12,579 bases of DNA from Pseudonocardiales bacterium. GTDB taxonomy: Bacteria > Actinomycetota > Actinomycetes > Mycobacteriales > Pseudonocardiaceae. Location of the stretch: assembly GCA_025465385.1 (NCBI GenBank), contig JAODNG010000412.1:1-12579 (forward strand). Direction: 5' to 3'. Position 1 is the stretch's first letter. Each line of letters opens with the position of its first letter. The notes beneath the pieces were generated by a model. The model worked only from the letters and a program-made list of their open reading frames with translations. It had not been told where the DNA came from and did no database searches. Position numbers and translations under genes: made by a program. Positions 1 through 7,415 of the stretch are shown here, one piece after another.

Positions 1-2
1 TC

Positions 3-635
3 GTCTCGACGATGCTGACCGCCGTCGACCTGCCCGCTAGCCCGCCGCGCGACACTACGGCGGTGCGCAGACCAGCGACCCACAAGGTCGCCTGGTCGCG
101 GCGACCGGCGGTGTTGTTCGCAGCCGCAGGCTGCCTCGTCGTGCTCGCCATCGTCCTCGGCGTGGTGTCGCAAGTGGCCGTACCTACCGCCGGACGTGGC
201 CAGCTAGCGGCAGCCACCCCCGCAACTCCACCGGTGCCCGACGTCGGTGCCCTACCCAAGCCGGTACCGGCCGCGCCACCACCAGCTCAAGCGCAACCAG
301 CGCAGTTGGAGCAGACGGTCCGCACCTACTACGGCTTGCTACCTCAGGACACCACCGTGGCGTGGCAGTACCTGGGCACCGCCGAACGCGCTCAGGGCTT
401 CGGGCATTACACCGAATTCTGGAACGGGATCAACCGACTCAGCATCCGCGGGCCGGTTGCCGTGCAGGGCAACACCGTGCTGGTGAATCTGGTCTTCGAA
501 CCGACGAACCGGAATCGGACCTTGGAGCGTTACCGGCTCACCATGGGCAACTCACCCGACGGCAGGCTACTGATCCAATCGGCCTCGCGGGTCGGGGGGT
601 CCACACTCGCCGCTGTTGCCAAACCCGACTCGTGA
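3..635 (+). CDS. Membrane-anchored protein with extracytoplasmic domain; probably the C-terminal end of a larger protein (5' partial)
   Basis: Function unknown. From the first ATG (position 12) the layout is: a short Arg/Pro-rich cytoplasmic stretch (residues 1-32), one membrane helix (about 33-57), a Pro/Ala-rich linker (about 66-98), and a folded C-terminal domain (about 99-198) with the segment YYGLLPQDTTVAWQYL. From general knowledge, a YYxLLPxxxxxAW segment after a helix and Pro-rich linker resembles the extracytoplasmic NTF2-like tails of some actinobacterial serine/threonine kinases. No kinase motif lies inside the window, so kinase identity is inference only. The frame stays open to the window edge and no Shine-Dalgarno sequence precedes the ATG at 12, which suggests the real start lies outside. 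It converges on the response regulator gene with only 13 bp between the stops. Confidence 0.6.
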   Translation, partial: VSTMLTAVDLPASPPRDTTAVRRPATHKVAWSRRPAVLFAAAGCLVVLAIVLGVVSQVAVPTAGRGQLAAATPATPPVPDVGALPKPVPAAPPPAQAQPAQLEQTVRTYYGLLPQDTTVAWQYLGTAERAQGFGHYTEFWNGINRLSIRGPVAVQGNTVLVNLVFEPTNRNRTLERYRLTMGNSPDGRLLIQSASRVGGSTLAAVAKPDS

Positions 636-648
636 GTGCAGTCCTTGG

Positions 649-1341
649 CTACACAAGCCGGCGGTCGGTCGCCCAGCGGGACAGTTCGTAGCGGTTGGAC
701 AGCTGGGTCTTTCGCAGTACTGACGAGACGTGCGTCTCCACTGTCTTGATCGAGATGAACAGCTCCGCGGCGATCTCCTTGTAGGCGTAGCCGCGGGCCA
801 ACAGCCGCAGCACGTCGCGCTCTCGGGGGGTGAGTAGATCCACCTCCGGGTCGCCGACCGGCGCCGCCCCAGGCCGTTGAGCGAAGGCGTCGAGGACGAA
901 ACCAGCCAGCCGCGGGGAGAACACCGGGTCGCCGGCGTGCACCCGGCGCACCGCCGTTGCCAAGTCCCGTCCGGAGATTGTCTTGGTCACATACCCGCGG
1001 GCTCCAGCCCGGATCACCGCGATCACGTCCTCGGCCGCGTCGGACACCGACAGTGCGAGGAAGACCACGTCGGGCACTTCGGGGCGGACCCGGCGCAGCA
1101 CCTCCGCGCCGCCCCCGTCGGGCATATGGACGTCAAGGAGCACGACATCGGGTCGCAGGTGCCCGATCCCGGTGACCGCCTCTTGCACGGATCCGCCTTC
1201 GCCGACCACCACGACCGGCGGTCCGTCCGGGTCGGCGGCACCGGCGCGGGTCAGCTCGGCCTTCACACCAGTGCGAAACAGCGCGTGGTCGTCTACCAGG
1301 AAAACCTGGATGGCTCGATCCCCGCTCGTCTCGGCAGTCAT
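649..1341 (-). CDS. NarL/LuxR-family response regulator, EsrR-like
   Basis: DNA-binding response regulator, 230 aa, partner of the PspC-domain histidine kinase encoded just upstream. The receiver domain (about 11-135) has the acidic pair D17/D18, the phosphoacceptor D70 (in VVLLDVHMP), S98 at the usual Ser/Thr switch position and K120. A linker of about 25 residues leads to a LuxR/GerE helix-turn-helix (about 168-215; LTPRERDVLRLLARG, then KTVETHVSSVLRK). Its ATG overlaps the kinase stop (ATGA), so the two are translationally coupled. The order kinase then regulator, divergent from a PspC membrane protein, matches the C. glutamicum EsrISR envelope-stress system. A role in cell-envelope stress is inferred from that architecture. 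It probably binds the inverted repeats at 2647-2709. Confidence 0.93.
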   Translation of the reverse strand: MTAETSGDRAIQVFLVDDHALFRTGVKAELTRAGAADPDGPPVVVVGEGGSVQEAVTGIGHLRPDVVLLDVHMPDGGGAEVLRRVRPEVPDVVFLALSVSDAAEDVIAVIRAGARGYVTKTISGRDLATAVRRVHAGDPVFSPRLAGFVLDAFAQRPGAAPVGDPEVDLLTPRERDVLRLLARGYAYKEIAAELFISIKTVETHVSSVLRKTQLSNRYELSRWATDRRLV

Positions 1342-2618
1342 ACCTCTTCTCCGCCCTTCCGGCGAGCGACGGCCAGCTGGACCTCAGTGCCTTCACCGGG
1401 CGACGTGCGCAGAGTCACCGTACCCCCGTGGCGTTGCATCCGGCCGCGAATCGAGTCGGTCAACCCATGCCGATCAGCGGCCACGGCCGCCGGATCGAAC
1501 CCAGCGCCGCGGTCTCGCACGAAAACATGTACCTGCCCGGGCTCGACCTCGGCATAGACGCTGACCTCGGCGACTCCGGCATGTTTAGCCGCATTGACCA
1601 TCGCCTCCCGGCTGGCTTGCACCAGCGAGGGCAGCGGGTCCTCCAGAGCGCAGTCGCCCACTACGACGACCAGCATGGTCACCGCGTAGGTGTCCTCCAC
1701 CTCGCCGGCAGCGGCGTGTAGCGCCGCGGCGAAGGCCGGCGCCGCGGCGTGGCCGTCGGTGTGGATCTGCGCCACCGTCCCGTAGCCCTGCGGTCCGTAA
1801 AGCCAGGAACGAAGCTCCCGCTCCTGGCCCCGGGCCAGCCGGCGGACCTCCCGAGCTGAATCGGACTGCTGCTGGATCAACGCGAGCGTCTGCAGTACTG
1901 AGTCATGCAGGTGCGCGGCGATCTCGGCCCGCTCCTCAGTGCGGATCCGGGCTCGGCGTTCCTCACCCAATGCCCGCATCAGCCGCAACCACCAGGGCAC
2001 GGTGAGCACGGCCACCCCGACCAGGGTCGCGGCGGCGGCAAGCAGTGCAAACCGGAACTGGCCCAGGTTGCCCTGGTTGAGCAGGAACACCGCGATCCCG
2101 CTGGTCACCAACGCGATCCCGGCCAGTACCCGGAGCAGCGCCATCCGGCCGCCACCGAAGACCAGCCCCGCGCCACTGCGCCAGCGGGTCCGTTGGCTGG
2201 CGTCGGCCTCCCGCCACACCACACCAGCACCGATCAGGGCGACACCCAACGGCCCGGTCACCCAACCACCCCACGCGGTGCCCCACGCGGCCCCGGCCAG
2301 TGCCAGACCCCCGCCGAGCAGGACCAGACCGACCGCCTGCTGCCGATCCCGGGTGCTGCTCGGTCGCCGGGCACCCGCCTCGGTCGCCGGCAGGAACGCC
2401 CACAGCAGCGCGTAACCGATCAGCCCAGCACCACCGAGACCGGCGAGCGCCACGAAGATCACCCGTACCCACAGCACCGGCACGCTGAGGTGCTCGGCGA
2501 TCCCGCTGGACACCCCAGCTATGACCCGGTCCGACCGATGCCGACACAACCGTGGCGGCCCAGCGACCGGCTGCACGCGCCGCCGTTCGCCGGTCACCTG
2601 ATCGGCCGATGTGCTCAC
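1338..2618 (-). CDS. PspC-domain sensor histidine kinase, EsrS-like
   Basis: Membrane histidine kinase, 426 aa. The N-terminal PspC domain (about 24-82: an RSDRVIAGVSSGIAEHL motif followed by a hydrophobic helix) is followed by further membrane helices at about 95-112, 116-133, 160-180 and 188-210. Then comes a HisKA_3 dimerisation/phosphoacceptor helix with H238 (AAHLHDSVLQTLALIQ) and a HATPase_c domain (N-box N342 in REAMVNAAKHAG; G1 box DRGAGF about 369-374; HGLTDSIRGRM about 384-394). There is no large extracytoplasmic sensor domain, so stress is probably sensed in the membrane or through the divergently encoded PspC protein, as proposed for EsrS/EsrI and LiaS/LiaF. The start is GTG with no visible Shine-Dalgarno sequence. 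A weak GACCAT -10-like hexamer ends 6 nt before it, so a leaderless transcript is possible. Confidence 0.92.
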   Translation of the reverse strand: MSTSADQVTGERRRVQPVAGPPRLCRHRSDRVIAGVSSGIAEHLSVPVLWVRVIFVALAGLGGAGLIGYALLWAFLPATEAGARRPSSTRDRQQAVGLVLLGGGLALAGAAWGTAWGGWVTGPLGVALIGAGVVWREADASQRTRWRSGAGLVFGGGRMALLRVLAGIALVTSGIAVFLLNQGNLGQFRFALLAAAATLVGVAVLTVPWWLRLMRALGEERRARIRTEERAEIAAHLHDSVLQTLALIQQQSDSAREVRRLARGQERELRSWLYGPQGYGTVAQIHTDGHAAAPAFAAALHAAAGEVEDTYAVTMLVVVVGDCALEDPLPSLVQASREAMVNAAKHAGVAEVSVYAEVEPGQVHVFVRDRGAGFDPAAVAADRHGLTDSIRGRMQRHGGTVTLRTSPGEGTEVQLAVARRKGGEEV

Positions 2619-2646
2619 GTTGTCATGGTCACATGCGCGGGGTTGC

Positions 2647-2709
2647 CAGGGGTATCAGGGTCGACCCCGGTGTCCCCCGATCCGGGGGCGGATCAGGGTG
2701 ACCCCTGAT
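2647..2709. promoter_or_regulatory. Divergent control region with paired inverted repeats (candidate EsrR operators)
   Basis: The 126-bp gap between the divergent PspC genes holds three inverted repeats. One is ATCAGGG-TGAC-CCCTGAT (2692-2709, perfect 7-bp arms). A related imperfect copy starts at 2654 and contains the 10-bp palindrome GGGTCGACCC (2658-2667). Between them lies CCCCCG-ATC-CGGGGG (2674-2688). The two outer elements share ATCAGGGT plus a run of C, and their centres lie about 44 bp upstream of the kinase GTG (2618) and of the membrane protein GTG (2745). In addition CAGGGGT (2647-2653) is mirrored by ACCCCTG (2701-2707). Autoregulation of both arms by the LuxR regulator is inferred. 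Confidence 0.55.
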
Positions 2710-2744
2710 GGTGCTCGCGGTCGGTCAACGTCAGGCTCTTTGAC

Positions 2745-3959
2745 GTGAGCGACATCAAGGTGCAGGACACGGTACGGGACTTCTGGGCCACCAGGCCGCA
2801 CCGGCGAACCAACGATCGGAAGGTCGCCGGCGTCGCCGCGGCGATTGGCCGGCGGTATGCGATCGACCCGGTGTTGGTTCGGGTGGCATTCGTGGTGGCC
2901 GCCGTGTTCGGTGGTTCCGGAGTGCTGCTGTACCTGCTGGGCTGGCTGCTGCTGCCACTCGAGGGTGATCAGGCCTCCGGCGCCGAGCGAATGTTCCGAC
3001 GAGGGCGCAGCTCGATGTCCGCAGTGCTGATCGTCGTGCTCGTTCTGCTTCTGCTTCCGGCGAGCGCGGCAGTGCTCAGCGGCCGCGCGTCCGGGGTGCT
3101 GGGGCTCCTCGTCGCGTTGGGGACGCTGGTGCTTCTGCACCGCTCTCGGTCCGCGCTGGGCGAGATTCCGGGGACGCAGCGGACACCCCCCACGGCACCG
3201 GCCGCGACCGAACCCGCAACTTCAGGTACGACCACCTCTGCGGCTCCACCGGCTACCGGCACAGCGACCGATCAGCCTGCTCCACCGGCGTGGGATCCGC
3301 TGGGCGCGGCACCGTTCGCCTGGGACCTACCGGAACCCGCGGCACCGCCGATGCCAGCCACTCCACCGCAGGGTGTTCGATCCAAGGTCACTCCGATCAC
3401 ACTCGGGCTCGCGCTGCTGACCGGCGGCATCGCCTTGGCATTCGCGCCTGGCCTCTCGGCCGCCGGGATCGCCGCGCTGCTGTTGGGTGTGGTCGGCCTC
3501 GGTCTGGTTGTTGGAGCCTTCATGCAGAGCGGTCGGGGGCTGATCCTCCTGGCCATCCCGCTGGCCCTACTGACCTGGGTGCTACACGCCGCACCCGCCG
3601 CTGGCTTCAAGGTCGGCGGTAGCCACTGGGACCCAGTCACGGCCGCCGAGCTCCAGCCGCGTTATGCGGTCACCCTCGGCAACGGCCGCCTGGATCTCAC
3701 CGGGCTGCGGTTGGCCCCCGGCCAGACCGTGAAGAGCAGCGTCAACGTGGGGATCGGGCAGACCCACGTCATCTTGCCTCCGAACATCGACGCCCAGGTG
3801 AGCTGCCAGACTCAGGTCGGGCGGGTCGACTGCCTGGGCCAGAGCAGTTCTGATCGGGTGGACGTCACCGACAACGGACTCGACGGCCCCGGCGGTGGCA
3901 AGGTCATTCTGGACGTGCACTCCGGTGTCGGCGAAATACACGTGGAGCGCGAATCATGA
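2745..3959 (+). CDS. PspC-domain multi-pass membrane protein, EsrI-like
   Basis: Membrane protein, 404 aa, divergent from the PspC kinase. An N-terminal PspC domain (about 16-75, with DRKVAGVAAAIGRRYAIDPVLVRV) is followed by two helices (about 92-110 and 116-132), a long Pro/Ala/Thr linker (about 146-210) and three helices (about 215-235, 238-260, 265-282). It ends in a 120-residue beta-rich domain (285-404) with repeated VGIGQTHVILPP and HSGVGEIHVE segments that recall the C-terminal domain of LiaF. C354 and C363 in that tail could form a disulfide if it lies outside the cell. By architecture and synteny it is the counterpart of EsrI, the membrane inhibitor of the EsrSR system, so a role as stress sensor/inhibitor is inferred. 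The start is GTG without a clear Shine-Dalgarno sequence; a CAGGCT hexamer ends 7 nt before it. Confidence 0.85.
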   Translation: MSDIKVQDTVRDFWATRPHRRTNDRKVAGVAAAIGRRYAIDPVLVRVAFVVAAVFGGSGVLLYLLGWLLLPLEGDQASGAERMFRRGRSSMSAVLIVVLVLLLLPASAAVLSGRASGVLGLLVALGTLVLLHRSRSALGEIPGTQRTPPTAPAATEPATSGTTTSAAPPATGTATDQPAPPAWDPLGAAPFAWDLPEPAAPPMPATPPQGVRSKVTPITLGLALLTGGIALAFAPGLSAAGIAALLLGVVGLGLVVGAFMQSGRGLILLAIPLALLTWVLHAAPAAGFKVGGSHWDPVTAAELQPRYAVTLGNGRLDLTGLRLAPGQTVKSSVNVGIGQTHVILPPNIDAQVSCQTQVGRVDCLGQSSSDRVDVTDNGLDGPGGGKVILDVHSGVGEIHVERES

Positions 3960-4198
3960 ACGAAGCGACTGACCCGGGACCTCGCCTCGACAACGAGGCA
4001 CCCGCACCGACGCCCCGGCGCGGACCGGATCTGCTCACCCTGGTCGCCGGGGTGGGCTCGCTGGGGATCGCGGCCACCGCGTTACTCGGCGGCGTCGCGT
4101 GGCTACCCGACGTGGACGGCCGCTGGGTCCTCGCCGCGCTGGCACTCATCGTCGGCCTGCTGCTGGTAATCGGCTCCCTGCGCCCCCAACACCACTGA
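3956..4198 (+). CDS. Small two-helix membrane protein, possible fourth component of the Esr-like system
   Basis: 80 aa. A hydrophilic, Pro-rich N-terminus (1-25) is followed by two membrane helices (about 26-48 and 56-74) joined by a short loop (LPDVDGRW). The ATG overlaps the stop of the PspC protein (ATGA), and a GGAG ribosome-binding site (3944-3947) sits 8 nt upstream, so translation is coupled and co-expression is very likely. The family is not recognised. Position alone suggests a partner or accessory subunit of the PspC protein. The stop is 17 bp from the stop of the convergent PucR gene, with no terminator seen between them. It contains a TTA leucine codon (L43). Confidence 0.8.
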   Translation: MNEATDPGPRLDNEAPAPTPRRGPDLLTLVAGVGSLGIAATALLGGVAWLPDVDGRWVLAALALIVGLLLVIGSLRPQHH

Positions 4199-4215
4199 TC
4201 ATCAGCTCAGAGCAG

Positions 4216-5523
4216 TCACGATCCGTCCGCGGACCGCCGGCTGGCGAGTGGACTCTCAGCGGAACCCTGGGACTCGGTAATTTTCACTGCGACGTGCGCG
4301 ACCAGGCGATCGTCCGGATCGCCAAGAGCCAGCCCGGTGATCGCTTCGATGCGGGCGACGCGGTAGGCGACGGTATTGGTGTGCAGGTGCAGCATCCGGG
4401 CAGACTGCTTGTGGCTGCCGTGGTGATGTAAGTACACCGACAGGGTGTGCACCAGCTCGGTGCGGTGCTCGGTGTCGTAGTCCAGCAACGACCCGAGGAC
4501 GCCGCGAGCGAAACCCATCAACTGCTGCATGTCGCCGATCGTGCACAGCAGCCGGTAGATGCCCAGCTCGTCGTAGCGGACCAGCTGCCCGACCCGGCCG
4601 AGCCGCAGCCCCAGATCGATCGCCCGCTCAGCTTGGCGCACCCCACGGGGAACGAGCTCCGGGGAGTCCACCTGCTCGCTCACCCCGCAGGTGGCGCCCT
4701 GGCCTAGCTGGCACAGCGTCGCGAAAGCCGTAGCACCGGGGTCACCCGGGACGATCATGACCAGGGCGCCGTCGCGCTGCGCTGCGGCCGCGCCCGGCAA
4801 TATCGACACGATGCGCTGCGCCCAGTCCAGCTCCGACGGCGCCGGGCGCAGCATCGCGATGCGCATCACGGCGTCATCACGCAGACCCAGCGAGCGGGCT
4901 TTTCGTCGGGCATCCTGGGCGTCCAGAAAATGACCCGAGACCAGGGCGTCGACCACGCTACTGCGGTAGCGCAGGTCCAACTCGGCGCTGGTCTGCTCGT
5001 GGGCCAGCGTCAACGCGAACAGGGTGGCCGCATAGGTGATGGTGAGGAAGTCCGCATCGTCCGGCGCTGCCCCGTAACCGCTGGTCGCGGGCTCCTCGTC
5101 GAGCACCAGCAGGTATCCGAGGATGGTGTCGCGGACGACGACCGGGGTCACCAAGCAGGCCTGGTCAAGCAACGAACCGGGGATCGCCGGAATCCGCAGC
5201 GGCCGCCGCGCGGCTTCGAGCGCGCTGAGTAGCCGGTCGACGCTGGGATCGGTGCGGTTCCAGCGCAGTCCCTGCAACGAACCTGACCCGCCGGCCTGGG
5301 CGCGCAGCCGAAATCCGGTGTCCAGCAACACGATTCGCTTGCCCACCAACTGGGCGAACACCTCGGTGAGCCGTACCGGATCTGCCCCGCCCAACGCCGC
5401 ATCGGCCAACTCGTCGCAGACCGCCATCGTCCGCCGGTAGATCGAATTCTCGCGGGACAGCCCGCTGTGCTCGGCGGCAGCGGCCCGATCGGGAACCGCA
5501 TCGTAGGCCTCCGCGCTGGTCAT
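4216..5523 (-). CDS. PucR-family transcriptional regulator (CdaR/PucR type)
   Basis: Cytoplasmic regulator, 435 aa. The N-terminal region (about 45-175) looks like a GAF-type ligand-binding domain (KRIVLLDTGFRLRAQ, then PVVVRDTILGYLLVL). The middle (about 185-310) fits the GGDEF-like CdaR domain. The C-terminus (about 357-413) is the PucR helix-turn-helix: LVHTLSVYLHHHGS, then MLHLHTNTVAYRVARIE. PucR proteins respond to small nitrogen or carbon metabolites and usually control adjacent catabolic genes. The ATG overlaps the stop of the homocysteine methyltransferase gene (ATGA), so the regulator is the last gene of that operon. An effector linked to methionine, homocysteine or folate is inferred from context only. 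Confidence 0.92.
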   Translation of the reverse strand: MTSAEAYDAVPDRAAAAEHSGLSRENSIYRRTMAVCDELADAALGGADPVRLTEVFAQLVGKRIVLLDTGFRLRAQAGGSGSLQGLRWNRTDPSVDRLLSALEAARRPLRIPAIPGSLLDQACLVTPVVVRDTILGYLLVLDEEPATSGYGAAPDDADFLTITYAATLFALTLAHEQTSAELDLRYRSSVVDALVSGHFLDAQDARRKARSLGLRDDAVMRIAMLRPAPSELDWAQRIVSILPGAAAAQRDGALVMIVPGDPGATAFATLCQLGQGATCGVSEQVDSPELVPRGVRQAERAIDLGLRLGRVGQLVRYDELGIYRLLCTIGDMQQLMGFARGVLGSLLDYDTEHRTELVHTLSVYLHHHGSHKQSARMLHLHTNTVAYRVARIEAITGLALGDPDDRLVAHVAVKITESQGSAESPLASRRSADGS

Positions 5524-7382
5524 GGCTTCGCCTGGAGCTGCGACAAAGCGTTCACCAGCTGCGCCGCCAACTCGTCGGCCCCGCTCGGTACGTGCACCAC
5601 GACTCCGGAAATCAGGTTTCGCAACTTCTCCACGACGCCCACCGCGTGCTCGACAGTCTCTGTGGGCTTGTCCCGGTTGCGCTTGGCGGCAGCCAGCACA
5701 GACAGCGGGATCGACACCTCGGGAACCTCGTAGGACAGCCGTTGCAGGGTCTGGATGTCTTCGAAAGGCGCCAACGTCGCAAGCACCGGAAGGCTCACCC
5801 CACGGGCCCGTAGTGCGCCGAGCGCCCGGCTCGCCTCCTCGACGTCGTAGATCACGTCGGTGACCAAGAAATGCGCCCCGGCGCGCAGCTTCGCCTCGAC
5901 CCTGTCCAGCTCATGGGCAAGATTACTGACTGAGGTGCCCAGCGCGGCACCGATGACAAACCGGGTGCGCTCGGCGATGGCGACACCCCGCCAGTCGATG
6001 CCCTCGTTGAGCGCGGCGAGCATGGACACCAGCCCGACGGAGTCGACGTCCCACGGCGATCCGGAACCAGCGCTGGGGTAGTCGCCGGATACCCGCACGC
6101 TGCCGGTCCGGCACACCACCATCCGCAGCCCGAGGGCGTGCGCGCCGAGCATGTCGGCCTGCAAGGCGGCGAGGTTGCGATCGGCGGCCTCCACCGGTAA
6201 CAGCACCGCACTGCCGACCCGGTCACTGACCACCACGGCGGCGCCCACCGGGCTGATCCGCGCCGCTGGGGGGGCCGCTTCGATGATGGCCAGTACTCCC
6301 GCACCGGCCGCGCGCAGCGTGGTCGCCCGCTGGAGGAACTGGGGTACCTGCGAGCCATTAGGAGCCTGCAATCCGACGGCCACGACCAGCTCGCCGTCCC
6401 AGGGCCAGCCGGCAGCCGACTGGGCCAGCGGGATCCCGGTCGGTGCGGTGGGCCGCGCCACAGCGCGCGTGGTCGGGGTCCGCTGGGCCGGGGGCAGTCC
6501 GGCGATCGCATGCGAGATCGCCCGTACATGGGCGGGTGTTGTCCCGCAGCATCCACCTACCAGGGTGGCCCCCGCGGCGACGAATCGCTGTGCGGCGTCA
6601 GCGAAGTACGCGGCGTTGCGCGCATAGCGAACTTGGCTGCCGAGCCGTTGGGGCAAGCCGGCATTGGGCTGAACGGAGATCGGCAGGCCGGTTGCTCGGG
6701 CCAGCTCATCGACCACGCCCACCAGGACTGCGGGACCGACCGTGCAGTTCGCACCCAGCGCGGCCACCGGCAGCTTGGCGAGCACGGCAGCCGCCTCCGC
6801 GGGGTCCTCGCCGCGCAGCGTCCGGCCGTCGTCGCCGAAAGTCAGCTGCGCGATCACCGGCAGGTCACTTTCCGACGCAGCTACCTCGACCGCCTGCACC
6901 AGGGACTCCAGATCGCCGAAGGTCTCCAGGATCAGCAGGTCAACCCAGTCCCCCAGTGCAGCGATCTGCTCACGTAACGTGTCAGCGCGGGCGCCCGCGG
7001 GTACCCGGCGGACCGCCGGAGCGCTGACCGCCGGGCCGACCGACCCGGCGACCAACACCGGGTGCCCAGCGCGCTGGGCTGCCTCCCGGGCCAGCCGGGC
7101 GCCTGCGATGTTGATCTCTGAGACGCTGTCCTCCAGGCCCGCTGCCGCAAGTCGCAGGCGGTTCGCCCCGAAGGTATTGGTCTGCAGAACCCGGGCGCCC
7201 GCGCTGACATAGGCGGCATGCAGGTCTCGGACCAAAGTCGGACGCGATAGATTCAGCTCGGGTAATGAGCGGTCCAGCGGTACCCCGGCCGTATGCAGCA
7301 TCGTGCCCATCGCGCCATCGCAGACCACCACCTGGCCAGCGAGTAGCCCCGCCAGCACCGTGCGGCGCTGTGGTGGATCCAC
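5520..7382 (-). CDS. Homocysteine S-methyltransferase fused to a degenerate methylenetetrahydrofolate-reductase-like domain
   Basis: 620 aa, co-linear with the two-domain YitJ-type proteins (homocysteine S-methyltransferase plus MTHFR). The N-terminal domain (about 8-295) looks intact: CDGAMGTML (21-29), QTNTFGANR (67-75), ILETF (151-155), zinc-ligand C213 in GANCTVGP and C278/C279 in GGCCGTTP. It should transfer a methyl group to homocysteine to give methionine; the donor is not evident. The C-terminal domain (about 330-600) keeps the family landmarks DRNLAALQADML, GDYP, DVDSVGL and LNEGIDWRGVAI. It has Gly337 where MetF has Glu28, Ser428 in TGSVRVSGDYP where the family has the Asp of GDP, and Asp509 in TDVIYD where the family has the Gln of TQPVFD. 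Reductase activity is therefore doubtful. The start is GTG with AGGAGG (7390-7395) 7 nt upstream. It lies 33 bp behind the TetR gene. Confidence 0.92.
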   Translation of the reverse strand: MDPPQRRTVLAGLLAGQVVVCDGAMGTMLHTAGVPLDRSLPELNLSRPTLVRDLHAAYVSAGARVLQTNTFGANRLRLAAAGLEDSVSEINIAGARLAREAAQRAGHPVLVAGSVGPAVSAPAVRRVPAGARADTLREQIAALGDWVDLLILETFGDLESLVQAVEVAASESDLPVIAQLTFGDDGRTLRGEDPAEAAAVLAKLPVAALGANCTVGPAVLVGVVDELARATGLPISVQPNAGLPQRLGSQVRYARNAAYFADAAQRFVAAGATLVGGCCGTTPAHVRAISHAIAGLPPAQRTPTTRAVARPTAPTGIPLAQSAAGWPWDGELVVAVGLQAPNGSQVPQFLQRATTLRAAGAGVLAIIEAAPPAARISPVGAAVVVSDRVGSAVLLPVEAADRNLAALQADMLGAHALGLRMVVCRTGSVRVSGDYPSAGSGSPWDVDSVGLVSMLAALNEGIDWRGVAIAERTRFVIGAALGTSVSNLAHELDRVEAKLRAGAHFLVTDVIYDVEEASRALGALRARGVSLPVLATLAPFEDIQTLQRLSYEVPEVSIPLSVLAAAKRNRDKPTETVEHAVGVVEKLRNLISGVVVHVPSGADELAAQLVNALSQLQAKP

Positions 7383-7389
7383 TGTCTCG

Positions 7390-7395
7390 CCTCCT
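7390..7395 (-). promoter_or_regulatory. Strong ribosome-binding site of the homocysteine methyltransferase gene
   Basis: The minus strand reads AGGAGG, 7 nt before the GTG at 7382. This is a full Shine-Dalgarno match and fixes the start of the fused methyltransferase. Confidence 0.8.
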
Positions 7396-7415
7396 GGTCG
7401 CCGAACCGTGGGCAG

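Noticed and set aside
877..1564. Overlapping plus-strand open frames across the EsrR-like gene
   Set aside because: They are antisense to an intact response regulator, with low-complexity translation and no recognisable motif.
2674..2688. CCCCCG-ATC-CGGGGG as a transcription terminator
   Set aside because: It lies between two divergent promoters, with no gene ending there and no T-run, so an operator or structural role is more likely.
1905..2708. Long plus-strand open frame (267 codons) across the PspC kinase gene
   Set aside because: It is antisense to a kinase with clear PspC, HisKA_3 and HATPase motifs. Its Pro/Gln/His-rich translation is typical of a high-GC shadow frame.
5520..6500. 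Frameshift or sequencing error as the cause of the unusual MTHFR residues
   Set aside because: Conserved landmarks (DRNL, GDYP, DVDSVGL, LNEGIDWRG) run in one frame on both sides of the changed residues with normal spacing, so substitutions and not indels explain them.
6151..7212. Plus-strand frames across the homocysteine methyltransferase gene
   Set aside because: They are complementary to a gene with an intact catalytic motif set and a strong ribosome-binding site. Their translation is Ala/Arg/Ser-rich shadow sequence.
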